Positions 8,919 to 17,113 of a DNA stretch of 64,000 nt are shown here, in pieces; within the stretch, counting starts at the first letter, position 1, and every line of letters begins with the position of its first letter. The notes beneath the pieces are model-generated. The model had not been told where the DNA came from, did no database searches, and was given only the letters and a program-made list of their open reading frames with translations. Source of the stretch: Thiogranum sp. (GTDB taxonomy: Bacteria; Pseudomonadota; Gammaproteobacteria; DSM-19610); contig JAGXGS010000071.1 in assembly GCA_024636585.1 (NCBI GenBank), positions 53,298 through 117,297 of the forward strand, read 5' to 3'. Position numbers and translations under genes: made by a program.

Positions 8919-8950
8919 GAAAAAACGGGCCAATGGCCCGTTTTCTTTTT
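8919..8950. terminator. Bidirectional intrinsic terminator
   Basis: AAAACGGGCCA / TGGCCCGTTTT stem followed by a T-rich tract on the plus strand and, because the flanks are A/T runs, also on the minus strand. It lies between the convergent 65-residue protein gene and the coiled-coil gene ending at 8967, so it can serve both. Confidence 0.85.
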
Positions 8951-8966
8951 TAGCACCTGACAGGTT

Positions 8967-9899
8967 TCAACGGCAGGTTGAGAGGAACTTGGCGGAGGGT
9001 CCGTCACAGGGATTGGATGAGAATTTGCTGTTCATACTGTCGGCTCCGGCGTCAGTTGCAGCGCCTGCTGAATCTTCCTGCGTTGATTGCCCGGCAACTT
9101 GCTCCGGACTCGGCACTGTTTCTCTCAGCCGGCTCTGTTCAGCCTGCAAAGTCTCGGCCGCCAGCGCGCGCTCGCGTTCCGCCTGCAGGGCTTTCTGTTG
9201 GGCTTCGAGCAGTTTCTGTTTTTCCAGTGCGGCGCGACGTTCCAGGGCAGCGCGCTCAAGTCGTTCGCTCGCCATCTTCTGTTCTGTGGCACTGCGTTGC
9301 TCTTCCAGCGCCTGCCGAGCGGCACGCTCACTGGCCAGCTTCTGCTCCGCATCCTGGCGCGCCTGCTCGAGCGCTACACGTTCAGCCTTGAGTTGCTGTT
9401 CAATGGCCAGGCGTGCCTTTTCAAGCGCAGCACGTTCCTCCGCCAGTTTCTTTTCATCCGCCAGGCGCTGTTTTTCGAGTTCAGCCCGTGCATCGCGCTC
9501 TTCTTTCAGCTGCTGCTCCGCTTCACGGCGCTGCTCGTCATTAAGAGCAGCTTCCTTTTTGGCTGCGAGGAGACTCTCTTCCTTCTGCCGGCGGAGTGCG
9601 TCGAACTGGTCCTGCGCTGCATCCACGGCAGACTGATCATTTGCCTGCTGTTGTGGCGAGGTAGCAACCGGATTGCCTTCAGCAGCTGTCGCGCTTTCTG
9701 CCTGCAGGACTGCTGGCTTCGACGTCCAGATATCCCTGATTAGCCAGAGAGTGCTGCCGGCAAGTACAACGACGCCCACCAGCAACCAGAGCGCGCCTTT
9801 ATCTCCCTTGACCTCCTCCACAACCGGGTCGGAATCACCGGCACCTGTTGCTTCAGTCTCGTCAATCTCAGCATGAGTGGAATGGGGTTCGCGTTCCAT
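8967..9899 (-). CDS. Single-span membrane protein with long charged coiled coil and a C-terminal NPC-GPSA tag
   Basis: 310 residues: an acidic cytoplasmic N-terminus, one membrane segment at about residues 36-58 (ALWLLVGVVVLAGSTLWLI), then about 180 residues of Ala/Glu/Arg/Lys/Gln-rich coiled coil (repeats such as LEKARLAIEQQLKAERVAL). It ends with NPCDGPSAKFLSTCR. The same terminal motif closes the neighbouring ExeA-like ATPase, also after a membrane segment and a charged coil. By topology the coil and tag lie in the periplasm. No enzymatic motif was seen; structurally it resembles TolA-like stalk proteins, but no TolA domain was recognised. Confidence 0.85.
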   Translation of the reverse strand: MEREPHSTHAEIDETEATGAGDSDPVVEEVKGDKGALWLLVGVVVLAGSTLWLIRDIWTSKPAVLQAESATAAEGNPVATSPQQQANDQSAVDAAQDQFDALRRQKEESLLAAKKEAALNDEQRREAEQQLKEERDARAELEKQRLADEKKLAEERAALEKARLAIEQQLKAERVALEQARQDAEQKLASERAARQALEEQRSATEQKMASERLERAALERRAALEKQKLLEAQQKALQAERERALAAETLQAEQSRLRETVPSPEQVAGQSTQEDSAGAATDAGADSMNSKFSSNPCDGPSAKFLSTCR

Positions 9900-9952
9900 A
9901 GTGGCAATCTTCCATCAAGTCAGCATGTTAGGCATGGACGCGGTTGCCAATA

Positions 9953-9978
9953 CGGCACTCGCTTCCACGCGAGTGCCG
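9953..9978. other. Strong intergenic hairpin
   Basis: Perfect 10-base inverted repeat CGGCACTCGC / GCGAGTGCCG with a 6-base loop, between two minus-strand genes (stop at 10067, next start at 9899). No T-tract follows on the minus strand, so it may be an RNA-processing or stability element rather than a simple intrinsic terminator. Confidence 0.7.
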
Positions 9979-10066
9979 GTTTAGCGTCCGTCCCTCAATA
10001 TTCTTTAAAAGCAGCAGGATAGCTTTATCTGACGATGGATTTTCGGGTGCAGCGCGGCGATCTCAA

Positions 10067-11980
10067 CTACGGTTTCTTCGCAAGGCAGGTGGACATAAAC
10101 CGCGCGGAGGGACCTTCGCAGGGGTTGGCCTGGAATCGGGTAGGTTCAGTGGTCACAGCGGGTTCAGGTTCCCCTTTTTCCGGAGCATCGCTGATTTGTG
10201 GCTGAGTCGCCAACGCAGCAGTAGCCGGCGCCTGCTGCACCTGCGCCGGGAATGACGTCGCGTCGCGGTCTGCCGCTGCGCGTTCGGCAGCCAGTCTTTC
10301 TGCCTCGGCTCTTGCTTTCAGCATGCGCTCGTTTTCTATGCGCGCCTTCTGTTCCATCGCCAGTCGCGCTCTTAACTGCTCAGCCAGTCTGCGTTCGGCT
10401 TCACGGCGCTCGCGCTCCATGCGGGCGACTTCTTCCCTTGCCCTGGCCAGGCGCTCCGATTCGCGTTGCAGTGTGTCATCGCGTACTGGCACCACCTCCA
10501 CCTGCTCCTTTATCACCTGTATAGTCACTGCCTGCTGATTTTCCGGTATAACTTCGTCAGGCGACAGTGCAGCCTCTACCGGAACAGGAGCGTGAGCAGG
10601 TGCTTCCATGACTGAAGAAACAGGTCTGGTTTCTTTCAGCTCAGTCGGCTCAGTCGAGGGACGAACAGGTAATCTGACAGGTGGCGACGAGATTGCTGGC
10701 GAGATGAAGCCGTCCGAAGGGTTGATGAAGGACATCAATCGCAGGTGCATTGCATCATACCAGTCGCGCATGTTAACAACGGCTTCGCTATCGCGGTTGT
10801 GCCAGCCGAACGCCAGCATCCAGCCAAGACCGGCCGCCACCAGCAACGGCAGCACGCGCCCCCGCCGGCGCCTGCCGGAGCCGCCGTTCTTTTTTTCTTC
10901 CGCACCGATCACCAGGCGATGCAATTCCGAGGCACTCTCATCGCGTCCTTTCGCTATGGGCGTCTGTCCATCCTGCGGGTTCAGGATTCGATCAGCCTCT
11001 GGTGTTGCTCCGGCAGGCACGTCAGCGCTCGCTGGTGATGCAACAGTGTCGGGCGCGGTGAGTTCACTGACTGGCAGGTGCGGGTCAACAGCGTCCGGAA
11101 GACTCTTTTCCGGCTGCCGCGGCACAGTTCGGCTGGCATTTGCGGCTTCTACGGCACGATTCGCTGCGTCAACGACATCACCGATTCGCTGATCCGACAC
11201 GACGTTTTGCACCATCGCCGCGTCGACGACTGCACTTGTTTCGGAGAATGCATACACCAGCGCCACATCACAGATTCTGTTGATCAACCGCGGTATGCCC
11301 ATACTGCTCTCATACACTGCCGTGCATGCAGCGTCGCTGAACAGGTCCGGCCTACCGCCCGCTCGCTGGATACGATGTCGGATATAGTCCCGGGTTTCTG
11401 TCTGAGCAAGCGTCCTGAGATGAAAGTCAACGCCGATGCGCTGCACAAACTGTTTCAGCTGAGGTTGCTGCAATTTGTCTCTGAGTTGCTGCTGCCCTAC
11501 CAGTATGACCTGAAGAACCAGATCCTTGTCCGAGTTTACATTCGACAACATGCGCAGCTCTTCCAGCGCTTCTGCCGAGAGATTCTGTGCTTCGTCGACG
11601 ATCAGCAGCGTGCGCTTGCCATGCCCGTATGACTGGATCACAAAATCGATAAACCGCTTGTGCAGATCGAGGCGGCTGGATGTGCCGCATTCCAGACCAT
11701 AGGCTGCCATGATCCACTGCATGAGCTCGCCGAAGGATGGATGCGTATTGGAGACCAGCCCGACCTGGACGCTATCCGGGAGTCGATTGAGCAGTTCGCG
11801 TATCAGGGTGGTTTTGCCAGCGCCGATCTCGCCACTGAGCAGACAGAAGCCGGACTGATTCAGCACCGCCAGTTCGAGCAGATCAAGCGCAGTGCGATGC
11901 TTTTCACCAAGGAACAGGAAGTCCGGATCGGGCAAAAGGGAGAACGGCCTCTCCTTCAGTCCGTAATACAGGTCGTACAT
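10067..11980 (-). CDS. ExeA/GspA-like AAA ATPase with membrane segment, charged coil and C-terminal NPC-GPSA tag
   Basis: Start placed at the ATG at 11980 because the family opening MYDLYYGLKERPFSLLPDP begins there; a longer frame reading back to 12223 would overlap the next gene. Of 637 residues, about 1-270 form an ExeA-type ATPase with P-loop GEIGAGKTTL, Walker B LLIVDEAQNL and a GIPRLINRICD sensor region. A Pro/Ala linker follows, then a membrane segment (VLPLLVAAGLGWMLAFGW), then a periplasmic part with an Arg/Glu/Ala coil. It ends in NPCEGPSARFMSTC plus five residues. ExeA proteins pair with peptidoglycan-binding partners to install secretin pores; no PG-binding domain is evident here. 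The tag is shared with the neighbouring coiled-coil protein. Confidence 0.9.
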   Translation of the reverse strand: MYDLYYGLKERPFSLLPDPDFLFLGEKHRTALDLLELAVLNQSGFCLLSGEIGAGKTTLIRELLNRLPDSVQVGLVSNTHPSFGELMQWIMAAYGLECGTSSRLDLHKRFIDFVIQSYGHGKRTLLIVDEAQNLSAEALEELRMLSNVNSDKDLVLQVILVGQQQLRDKLQQPQLKQFVQRIGVDFHLRTLAQTETRDYIRHRIQRAGGRPDLFSDAACTAVYESSMGIPRLINRICDVALVYAFSETSAVVDAAMVQNVVSDQRIGDVVDAANRAVEAANASRTVPRQPEKSLPDAVDPHLPVSELTAPDTVASPASADVPAGATPEADRILNPQDGQTPIAKGRDESASELHRLVIGAEEKKNGGSGRRRRGRVLPLLVAAGLGWMLAFGWHNRDSEAVVNMRDWYDAMHLRLMSFINPSDGFISPAISSPPVRLPVRPSTEPTELKETRPVSSVMEAPAHAPVPVEAALSPDEVIPENQQAVTIQVIKEQVEVVPVRDDTLQRESERLARAREEVARMERERREAERRLAEQLRARLAMEQKARIENERMLKARAEAERLAAERAAADRDATSFPAQVQQAPATAALATQPQISDAPEKGEPEPAVTTEPTRFQANPCEGPSARFMSTCLAKKP

Positions 11981-12081
11981 ATGACAGCCCCCCCGACTGG
12001 CGCGTTTTTTCGGTGTGTCAGCGCGTCCAGAACCAGAAGATAGCAGATCTTCAAGTGCAGTGGCAGGATCCGCAGCACTGA

Positions 12082-12684
12082 TCAGGAAGATTGCGTAGTG
12101 GCTTCGCCGTCGCGTCGGGACTCGCTTTCTTCGGTTCCGAAGACAAACAAATCTTTCAGGCCTTTTTTCAGGGTTACCAGCATGTCCGGAATCTCGATGT
12201 CCATGACTTGCGATGAGATCCACTTGCGGTCGCGCTCGCCCATCGTATTCGTGACGCGTTCACCCAGATAACGCCGCGAAGAGTAACCGGGCTCACCGTC
12301 GACGAAACGGAATTCGGCATAATCCGCCATTCTGAGATTCAGCGTGTCGATAAATGCGCGGCGGAAATCCTGATCGCCTTCTGTATCTATGCGATTGTCG
12401 TGATAGTGATCCGCTGTCTTCAGCGCCAGAGCAACGATAAACCGCTGGCGCTCCTCCTCGTCCATGGATTCATGCGTCATCCGGTCGGTCACGTGAATCA
12501 GAAACGCACAGAGTTCCTGCAGCACATCGAGACGCTGTCCCTGGGTATCAGTCTGGAAACCTTCGTTCTCGAGATTCAGCAGCGTTTGACCGGCAATTCG
12601 CCACTCGATAAATGCCAGAGCTCCCGCAACTTCTTCCAGGGATCGCGCTTTAGTCTGGGCGTTCCATTTGCTTCGAATTCGCAA
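12082..12684 (-). CDS. Conserved-looking cytoplasmic protein of unknown function
   Basis: 200 residues, not recognised. It is acidic and mostly helical, with no membrane segment and no clear motif. Features include FIEWRIAGQTLLNLENEGF, a HESMDEEERQRF stretch and, in the second half, EFRFVDGEPGYSSRRYLGERV followed by WISSQVMDIEIPDM. It lies about 100 bases upstream of the ExeA-like ATPase on the same strand and ends before that gene's chosen start. Functional coupling to the ATPase is possible but only positional. Confidence 0.82.
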   Translation of the reverse strand: MRIRSKWNAQTKARSLEEVAGALAFIEWRIAGQTLLNLENEGFQTDTQGQRLDVLQELCAFLIHVTDRMTHESMDEEERQRFIVALALKTADHYHDNRIDTEGDQDFRRAFIDTLNLRMADYAEFRFVDGEPGYSSRRYLGERVTNTMGERDRKWISSQVMDIEIPDMLVTLKKGLKDLFVFGTEESESRRDGEATTQSS

Positions 12685-12792
12685 ATCAGATACTCCATGT
12701 AGGGGTTACAAACTGGCACCAGAGATTACATCATGCTAGCATCGAAAACCATAGTATTTTACTCGGGTATTCCCGCACCGGGAGAACTACCG

Positions 12793-13857
12793 ATGTACAT
12801 GCAACGACCATCACTTCCGGCTGAACTGCAGCCTCTGCAAGCCAGCGTTCAATACAATTGCCATATATCCGATGCACGCCACGCCAGCGATTATACGCTG
12901 TGCATTTATCTGCTCAAGATGCGGGAGTATTACCGCTGGGAAAATGGCTATTCCTTCAGTGCCGAACTTCCTCATGATGATGTGGGAATCTGGCTGACTG
13001 AACGTGAAGCATTCTGGGAAACGCTGGAAGACCAGGAATTCGCACCAGTGGAAATCGCGGGACGAAGCTATGATCCTTTCGATGCAGATGCCATCAACCA
13101 GGCGCTGAAGGAACACGGGCTGCTCTACAGCGCCGGCTACGGCAACAAGCTGAAACCACAGTTTGTCCTCGCGCGGCTCGAAAAGTCTGTGCGGAAAAAC
13201 AACTACCGCATTTACGTTTCCGCGGAAGAATATGCCCGCGATCTCGCCGCGCCTCCCGCCATGTCGCAGACTGGAAGAATTTTTATCCGCCGCGAATCAC
13301 TGCGTCGCATGCTCTGGGAACGCATCCAGGAGTGGCGCTGGAGCAAACCGGACAATGCGATGGGCCGGGCGATCCGCTGTTATGATTTCGAGAATGATCC
13401 CGATGGGGCTCTCGAGCATATGACTGAAACAGAAATCGACACATTGATACTGCATGAAATCGGTGAAGTCGAGGCAGGGGAAATTCTCGGCAGCAGCTGG
13501 CAGGAGATGCTCAGCAGTTTTCCGCGTTCACGACTCGAACTGATGTCCCGGGCCGTGCGGGATCATCTCGCAGATGCACTTTCCACTCTGCCACGACTGA
13601 TTGCGCAACAGCATCCTCCCTCGCTGCATTTCTATTTTGCCAATCTATCGGGAATTCGCCGTGAACTTTATCCGGCCCTGTTAAATGCTTACGAGCAATG
13701 GGTAAAATGCGGGGATAGTGGCGAACTGGAACGCCAGATCAGCAACGGCAAGGACCATTGGACGCGACTCGCAGCAGAACTGCTCCAGCTGCATGAGAGC
13801 CGCGTCAAAACGGTCTGGCGGGACATGGAATCACTGATCGAACGGAAATCCCTCTAG
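12793..13857 (+). CDS. Conserved hypothetical protein (possibly the Sfum_1244 family)
   Basis: 354 residues from the ATG at 12793, chosen because GGGAG (12780-12784) lies eight bases upstream; the frame is open back to 12733. The protein is soluble, without a signal peptide. It has a conserved-looking front NCHISDARHASDYTLCIYL and KMREYYRWENG, a central ETEIDTLILHEIGEVEAGE, and HFYFANLSGIRRELYP near the end. This reminds me of the uncharacterised Sfum_1244 family, without biochemical function. It starts the plus-strand accessory group that continues with 2OG-Fe(II) oxygenases. Confidence 0.85.
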   Translation: MYMQRPSLPAELQPLQASVQYNCHISDARHASDYTLCIYLLKMREYYRWENGYSFSAELPHDDVGIWLTEREAFWETLEDQEFAPVEIAGRSYDPFDADAINQALKEHGLLYSAGYGNKLKPQFVLARLEKSVRKNNYRIYVSAEEYARDLAAPPAMSQTGRIFIRRESLRRMLWERIQEWRWSKPDNAMGRAIRCYDFENDPDGALEHMTETEIDTLILHEIGEVEAGEILGSSWQEMLSSFPRSRLELMSRAVRDHLADALSTLPRLIAQQHPPSLHFYFANLSGIRRELYPALLNAYEQWVKCGDSGELERQISNGKDHWTRLAAELLQLHESRVKTVWRDMESLIERKSL

Positions 13858-13894
13858 GGATATTGCCCACATCAACCTGGAAGTATTACAACCG

Positions 13895-14500
13895 ATGCCG
13901 CATCGCGACTCCATTATCCCCCTTCGCACTATTGTCGAAGTTCAACCGAACAGTTTCATCTTTGAAAAGCACAACGCGCTCAGCGCCGAACTCTGCGCTA
14001 CGGCGATCCAGCGGTTTGAGGAACTGCACGATGAGCAGTATGAAGGGCGCATCGGTCAGTTGGCGGAAAAACAGCGCAGCATCAAGAAATCCACTGACCT
14101 GGTAGTAAGCGGCAAGGCGCACTGGAAAGATGTCGATCAGGCGTTGTTTGGTTCCATGGGACAGGCGATTCTTGAGTTCAGAGAAAGCTTTCCCTACTTC
14201 AAAGGTCCCTTCAAGGACATGGGCTACGCCATTCAGCGCACCCAGCCGGGCGAGCACTATCATTGGCATATCGATGGCGGCAGTCATGAATTCAGCCAGC
14301 GCCAGCTGGTAGCTGTGTGGTACCTCAACGATGTACCTGGACCGGGTGGTGAAACAGAGTTCCTGTTCCAGGACGTCAGGATCAGGCCGGAACAGGGAAA
14401 GCTGCTGTTGTTTCCCCCGTTCTGGACCCATGAGCATCGCGGCGTTACGCTGCAGGAAGGCGTGAAATACATCGCCACCACGTGGGTGGTTTTTGCCTGA
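13895..14500 (+). CDS. 2OG-Fe(II) oxygenase, prolyl-4-hydroxylase-like
   Basis: 201 residues with the double-stranded beta-helix iron site: HxD at residues 125-127 (HYHWHIDGG) and a distal histidine in FWTHEHRG (179 or 181). The core also shows YLNDVPGPGGETEF, typical of the prolyl 4-hydroxylase/PKHD branch that couples 2-oxoglutarate decarboxylation to hydroxylation. The substrate is unknown. It lies 37 bases after the preceding gene and two bases before the GNAT gene. It is one of three Fe(II)/2OG enzymes within about 5 kb. Confidence 0.9.
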   Translation: MPHRDSIIPLRTIVEVQPNSFIFEKHNALSAELCATAIQRFEELHDEQYEGRIGQLAEKQRSIKKSTDLVVSGKAHWKDVDQALFGSMGQAILEFRESFPYFKGPFKDMGYAIQRTQPGEHYHWHIDGGSHEFSQRQLVAVWYLNDVPGPGGETEFLFQDVRIRPEQGKLLLFPPFWTHEHRGVTLQEGVKYIATTWVVFA

Positions 14501-14502
14501 AC

Positions 14503-14958
14503 ATGGCGGCCGTGGATGTACGCGCGCCGGCTACGCGGGAAGAGTGGCAGGCCTACTTTGAATTGCGCTGGCAACTGTTGCGCGCACCCTGGCAACAGCC
14601 GCGCGGCAGCGAACGTGACGAATATGAAGACAGCGCCGCGCATCGCATGATCTGTGATGCAGACAACCGGATACTAGCCGTTGGACGCCTTCACTGTGTC
14701 GATACCCGCACTGCCCAGATTCGCTTCATGGCCGTGGCAGAGTCCTGCCGCAGGCAAGGTCTGGGTCGAAGGTTGCTTGAGTCTCTGGAAGACGCTGCGC
14801 GCGATAGCGGTTGCAGCGAAATAATTCTGCAGGCGCGGGAATCGTCGATTCGATTCTATGAAAATGCCGGCTATCGGCTGGTGGCCAAATCGCACCGGCT
14901 CTTTAACCGGATCCAGCATTTCAAAATGCGCAAAGTGCTTTCCGGTTCGCAAGGATAA
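14503..14958 (+). CDS. GNAT-family N-acetyltransferase
   Basis: 151 residues. It has the acetyl-CoA binding motif A of GNAT enzymes, RRQGLGRRLLESLEDAAR (Q/R-x-x-G-x-G/A), preceded by IRFMAVAESC and followed by the motif B region FYENAGYRLV. This is the fold of small-molecule or protein N-acetyltransferases such as ElaA-like proteins. The ATG at 14503 is used; an upstream GTG overlaps the oxygenase gene. The acceptor substrate cannot be read from the sequence. Confidence 0.93.
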   Translation: MAAVDVRAPATREEWQAYFELRWQLLRAPWQQPRGSERDEYEDSAAHRMICDADNRILAVGRLHCVDTRTAQIRFMAVAESCRRQGLGRRLLESLEDAARDSGCSEIILQARESSIRFYENAGYRLVAKSHRLFNRIQHFKMRKVLSGSQG

Positions 14959-14967
14959 ACAGATTTC

Positions 14968-15318
14968 ATGGCCGATCTTTTCAGCGTTACCGCCCCTCTC
15001 GCCATTCGCTTCCCCGACGGCGAAAAAACGATCATCGTCCGGTGTTTTCCGGGTAACGAAGGTTTATTTTTCGCGTCACCGTACTGGGATCAGGTGCCGG
15101 AAGTTGCAGTGTTCCGTTTTGTCGCGGGATCCATCAAGGGTGATGGACCCTGGAAGGTCGGTGATGCGGTGATAACCGTATTGGGATGTCATGGTACCGA
15201 TGCTGAACTGGCCGCCGAGTTTGCGGCCTGGCAGAATCACCTGATGGAGCACGCGGTCGATGACGCGCGCCTGATTGAAATGGCACAACGCTTCAGGCAA
15301 CGATTTCCGTCAGAGTGA
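14968..15318 (+). CDS. Small conserved-looking protein, unknown function
   Basis: 116 residues, not recognised. The N-terminal half is beta-rich (APLAIRFPDGEKTIIVRCFP, then GLFFASPYWDQVPEVAVFRF) and the C-terminal half is helical. No membrane segment or signal peptide. It begins ten bases after the GNAT gene. Its 3' end overlaps the convergent gene at 15293-15613 by 26 bases, which is unusual but possible. Confidence 0.72.
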   Translation: MADLFSVTAPLAIRFPDGEKTIIVRCFPGNEGLFFASPYWDQVPEVAVFRFVAGSIKGDGPWKVGDAVITVLGCHGTDAELAAEFAAWQNHLMEHAVDDARLIEMAQRFRQRFPSE

Positions 15319-15613
15319 TATCACCGGAGGTGTCGACGATCACCTCATCGATGTGTGGAACGCGGCTGAGAATATAGCCCGCCATCAGCAACAGCATTCT
15401 TTTGTTTTCGGTATGGAAGGCGCCCAGTATGCGATCGCTGACGATCTGGCAACGCTGATAGAGGTCAGGATTTTCCACCCAGAAACGACTCATCTGCCAG
15501 CCCTTATCCAGATCCCGGTCCATCTTGTCGTAGAATTCCCGCCCCTCTTCGATTACCTGCTCGGGAACATCGATCTCATACGTTTGATCGTCAATGGTGA
15601 ACTTCAATATCAT
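15293..15613 (-). CDS. Small protein of unknown function, convergent with its neighbour
   Basis: 106 residues starting MILKFTIDDQTYEIDVPEQV, a beta-strand start followed by helices (EEGREFYDKMDRDLDKGWQM, QRCQIVSDRILGAFHTEN). No motif identified. The regular fold-like composition and the acidic, low-cysteine sequence support a real gene rather than the antisense shadow seen on the other strand. It is divergent from the PiuC-like gene, whose start lies 37 bases away. Confidence 0.7.
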   Translation of the reverse strand: MILKFTIDDQTYEIDVPEQVIEEGREFYDKMDRDLDKGWQMSRFWVENPDLYQRCQIVSDRILGAFHTENKRMLLLMAGYILSRVPHIDEVIVDTSGDITLTEIVA

Positions 15614-15649
15614 TTACACTATCTCCCTCTCATTCAGACAGGATTCCTC

Positions 15650-16324
15650 ATGCTCGTCGTCATTCGCAATGTACTGAACCCTACCCAGCTGCAGCAGGTT
15701 CGTTCGATGCTGGACCAGGGCCACTTTGTCGACGGTCGCCTGTCGGCCGGAAAAAAAGCGCGCCAGGTCAAGAACAACGAAGAACTGCATGCGCCTGCCG
15801 GCCAGATGGAAAAATTGAACCAGCTGGTGATGGGCTCGCTGGTGCAGCACCCGGAATATCAGGCTGCGGCCATGCCCTACCGGGTCGCCGCCCCCTATTA
15901 TGCCCGTTACACGGAAGGCATGGGCTATGGAGATCACGTCGATGATCCGGTCATGGGTCCACCCGGCGGCCAGTACCGTTCGGATGTCTCGACCACCGTA
16001 TTCCTGAACGACCCGGAACAGTACACCGGTGGAGAGCTGGTGATCCAGACTTCCTTTGGTGAACAGAGCATCAAGCTGGCGGCCGGCGACGCCGTGGCAT
16101 ATCCCTCATCCAGCCTGCACCGTGTCGCGGCAGTCACCTCGGGAACCCGCTTTGTCGCAGTGACCTGGACCCAGAGCATGCTGCGCGATCCGCAGCGACG
16201 GGAACTGCTGTTCCAGCTTTACCAGGCACGCGAACAGCTCATGCAATCCGATCCCGACGCGCATGCCACCACACAGGTGGACCATGTCTATGTGAATCTG
16301 GTGCGGATGTGGTCGGAACTCTAG
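15650..16324 (+). CDS. PKHD-type Fe(II)/2OG hydroxylase (PiuC/YbiX family)
   Basis: 224 residues. The start is the ATG at 15650, with AGGA about eight bases upstream. The iron site is H96-x-D98 (YGDHVDDPVM) and H157 (SSSLHRVAAV), and R167 (GTRFVAVTW) is positioned to bind 2-oxoglutarate. The family signatures FLNDPEQYTGGEL and AGDAVAYPSSSLH are present. Members are often linked to iron uptake in other bacteria, but no siderophore receptor is seen nearby. The gene reads divergently from the 106-residue gene and ends in a hairpin at 16334. Confidence 0.95.
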   Translation: MLVVIRNVLNPTQLQQVRSMLDQGHFVDGRLSAGKKARQVKNNEELHAPAGQMEKLNQLVMGSLVQHPEYQAAAMPYRVAAPYYARYTEGMGYGDHVDDPVMGPPGGQYRSDVSTTVFLNDPEQYTGGELVIQTSFGEQSIKLAAGDAVAYPSSSLHRVAAVTSGTRFVAVTWTQSMLRDPQRRELLFQLYQAREQLMQSDPDAHATTQVDHVYVNLVRMWSEL

Positions 16325-16333
16325 ACAACAAAA

Positions 16334-16361
16334 CGGGCCGATGTCACTGACAATCGGCCCG
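16334..16361. terminator. Hairpin between convergent genes
   Basis: Nine-base inverted repeat CGGGCCGAT / ATCGGCCCG with a 10-base loop, immediately after the PiuC-like stop and before the convergent 67-residue gene. The T-tract is poor, so it may terminate transcription weakly. Confidence 0.55.
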
Positions 16362-16386
16362 TCATAGTACTCGCCTGACGGATCGC

Positions 16387-16590
16387 CTAGCGGTGCGAAC
16401 CCTTTTCGGAGTGCGCCACGTCAACCAGCTGCATCGCGAGTTTGTTGTATTCGCTACGATAGCCGTTCAACGGATGGTTTTCAGGAGCCTTCCAGTAATC
16501 TTTAGGATCGACGCCGTTTTGCTGTTCGTATTCAGTGAACTTCTTCTGCATTTCCAGCATCTTCTTGATGATCGCTTGCTTGTCGCTCAT
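16387..16590 (-). CDS. Small 67-residue protein downstream of the DsrC paralogue
   Basis: 67 residues, highly charged and helical (AIIKKMLEMQKKFTEYEQQN, then NHPLNGYRSEYNKLAMQLV). No cysteine, no membrane segment. Not recognised. It follows the cysteine-less DsrC paralogue on the same strand after about 115 bases, and a purine-rich CTGGAGG-type site precedes the ATG. A role linked to the DsrC-like protein is only suggested by position. Confidence 0.75.
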   Translation of the reverse strand: MSDKQAIIKKMLEMQKKFTEYEQQNGVDPKDYWKAPENHPLNGYRSEYNKLAMQLVDVAHSEKGSHR

Positions 16591-16705
16591 GGTATTGCCT
16601 CCAGGGCGTTCAATTAACTTGGCTCGCGCCGTACAAAGAATGGACCGAATATATTACGGGTTGCTAACGTTCGCCATATCCCCTATGGGAAAGGCGCCGA
16701 CGAAC

Positions 16706-17044
16706 TCAGTAGCCGCCCTTGCGGGTGCTCTGGGGTAAACCGGCGATTTTACGGCCCTGCTTGCTCGGCATGCCCGGAAACATGTTGTACATGTCCTTGC
16801 TGGTGGGCTTGGTGCCCCATTTCTTCGCCATATCCTTGAGAATGGTGCGCTCGTTTGGTTCATTACCGTTGTTGTTGTAATGTTCGTCGCGCAGATAGTG
16901 AATGATATCCCAATGTTGCTCGGTCATGGGAACACCTTCCTGCGCAGCAATTGCCGCCCCAACCGCCTCATTCCAGTCTTCAGCATTGACCAGGAAACCA
17001 TTCTCAGTCGTTTCTACAGTTTTACCATCGACTTCTAGAGCCAT
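16706..17044 (-). CDS. DsrC/TusE-family protein lacking both C-terminal cysteines (RspA-like)
   Basis: 112 residues with the DsrC fold signature: an N-terminal VDGKTVETTENGFL, then TEQHWDIIHYLRDEHY, then the C-terminal arm KDMYNMFPGMPSKQGRKIAGLP. In sulfur-carrying DsrC the arm reads CKYAGLP...GCV. Here the first cysteine is Arg in GRKIAGLP, and the tail ends STRKGGY, so both redox cysteines are gone. Such DsrC homologues have been called RspA and proposed to be regulatory rather than sulfur carriers. Compare dsrC at 23143, which has both cysteines. GGAG precedes the ATG. An AT-rich stretch upstream (17060-17095) could hold a promoter. Confidence 0.93.
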   Translation of the reverse strand: MALEVDGKTVETTENGFLVNAEDWNEAVGAAIAAQEGVPMTEQHWDIIHYLRDEHYNNNGNEPNERTILKDMAKKWGTKPTSKDMYNMFPGMPSKQGRKIAGLPQSTRKGGY

Positions 17045-17113
17045 TTCTTTTCTCCACTTTTTTCAATCGATTACATAATATAGTTAAAACTCTATCTAGC
17101 ACAGGCGCCGGCG

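Noticed and set aside
11981..12223. N-terminal extension of the ExeA-like ATPase
   Set aside because: It overlaps the end of the next gene and is Arg-rich and non-conserved in character; the family opening starts at 11980.
15275..15649. An open upstream extension of the PiuC-like frame by 125 codons
   Set aside because: It runs antisense to the 106-residue gene, and the PKHD family starts at the ATG at 15650, which has its own ribosome site.
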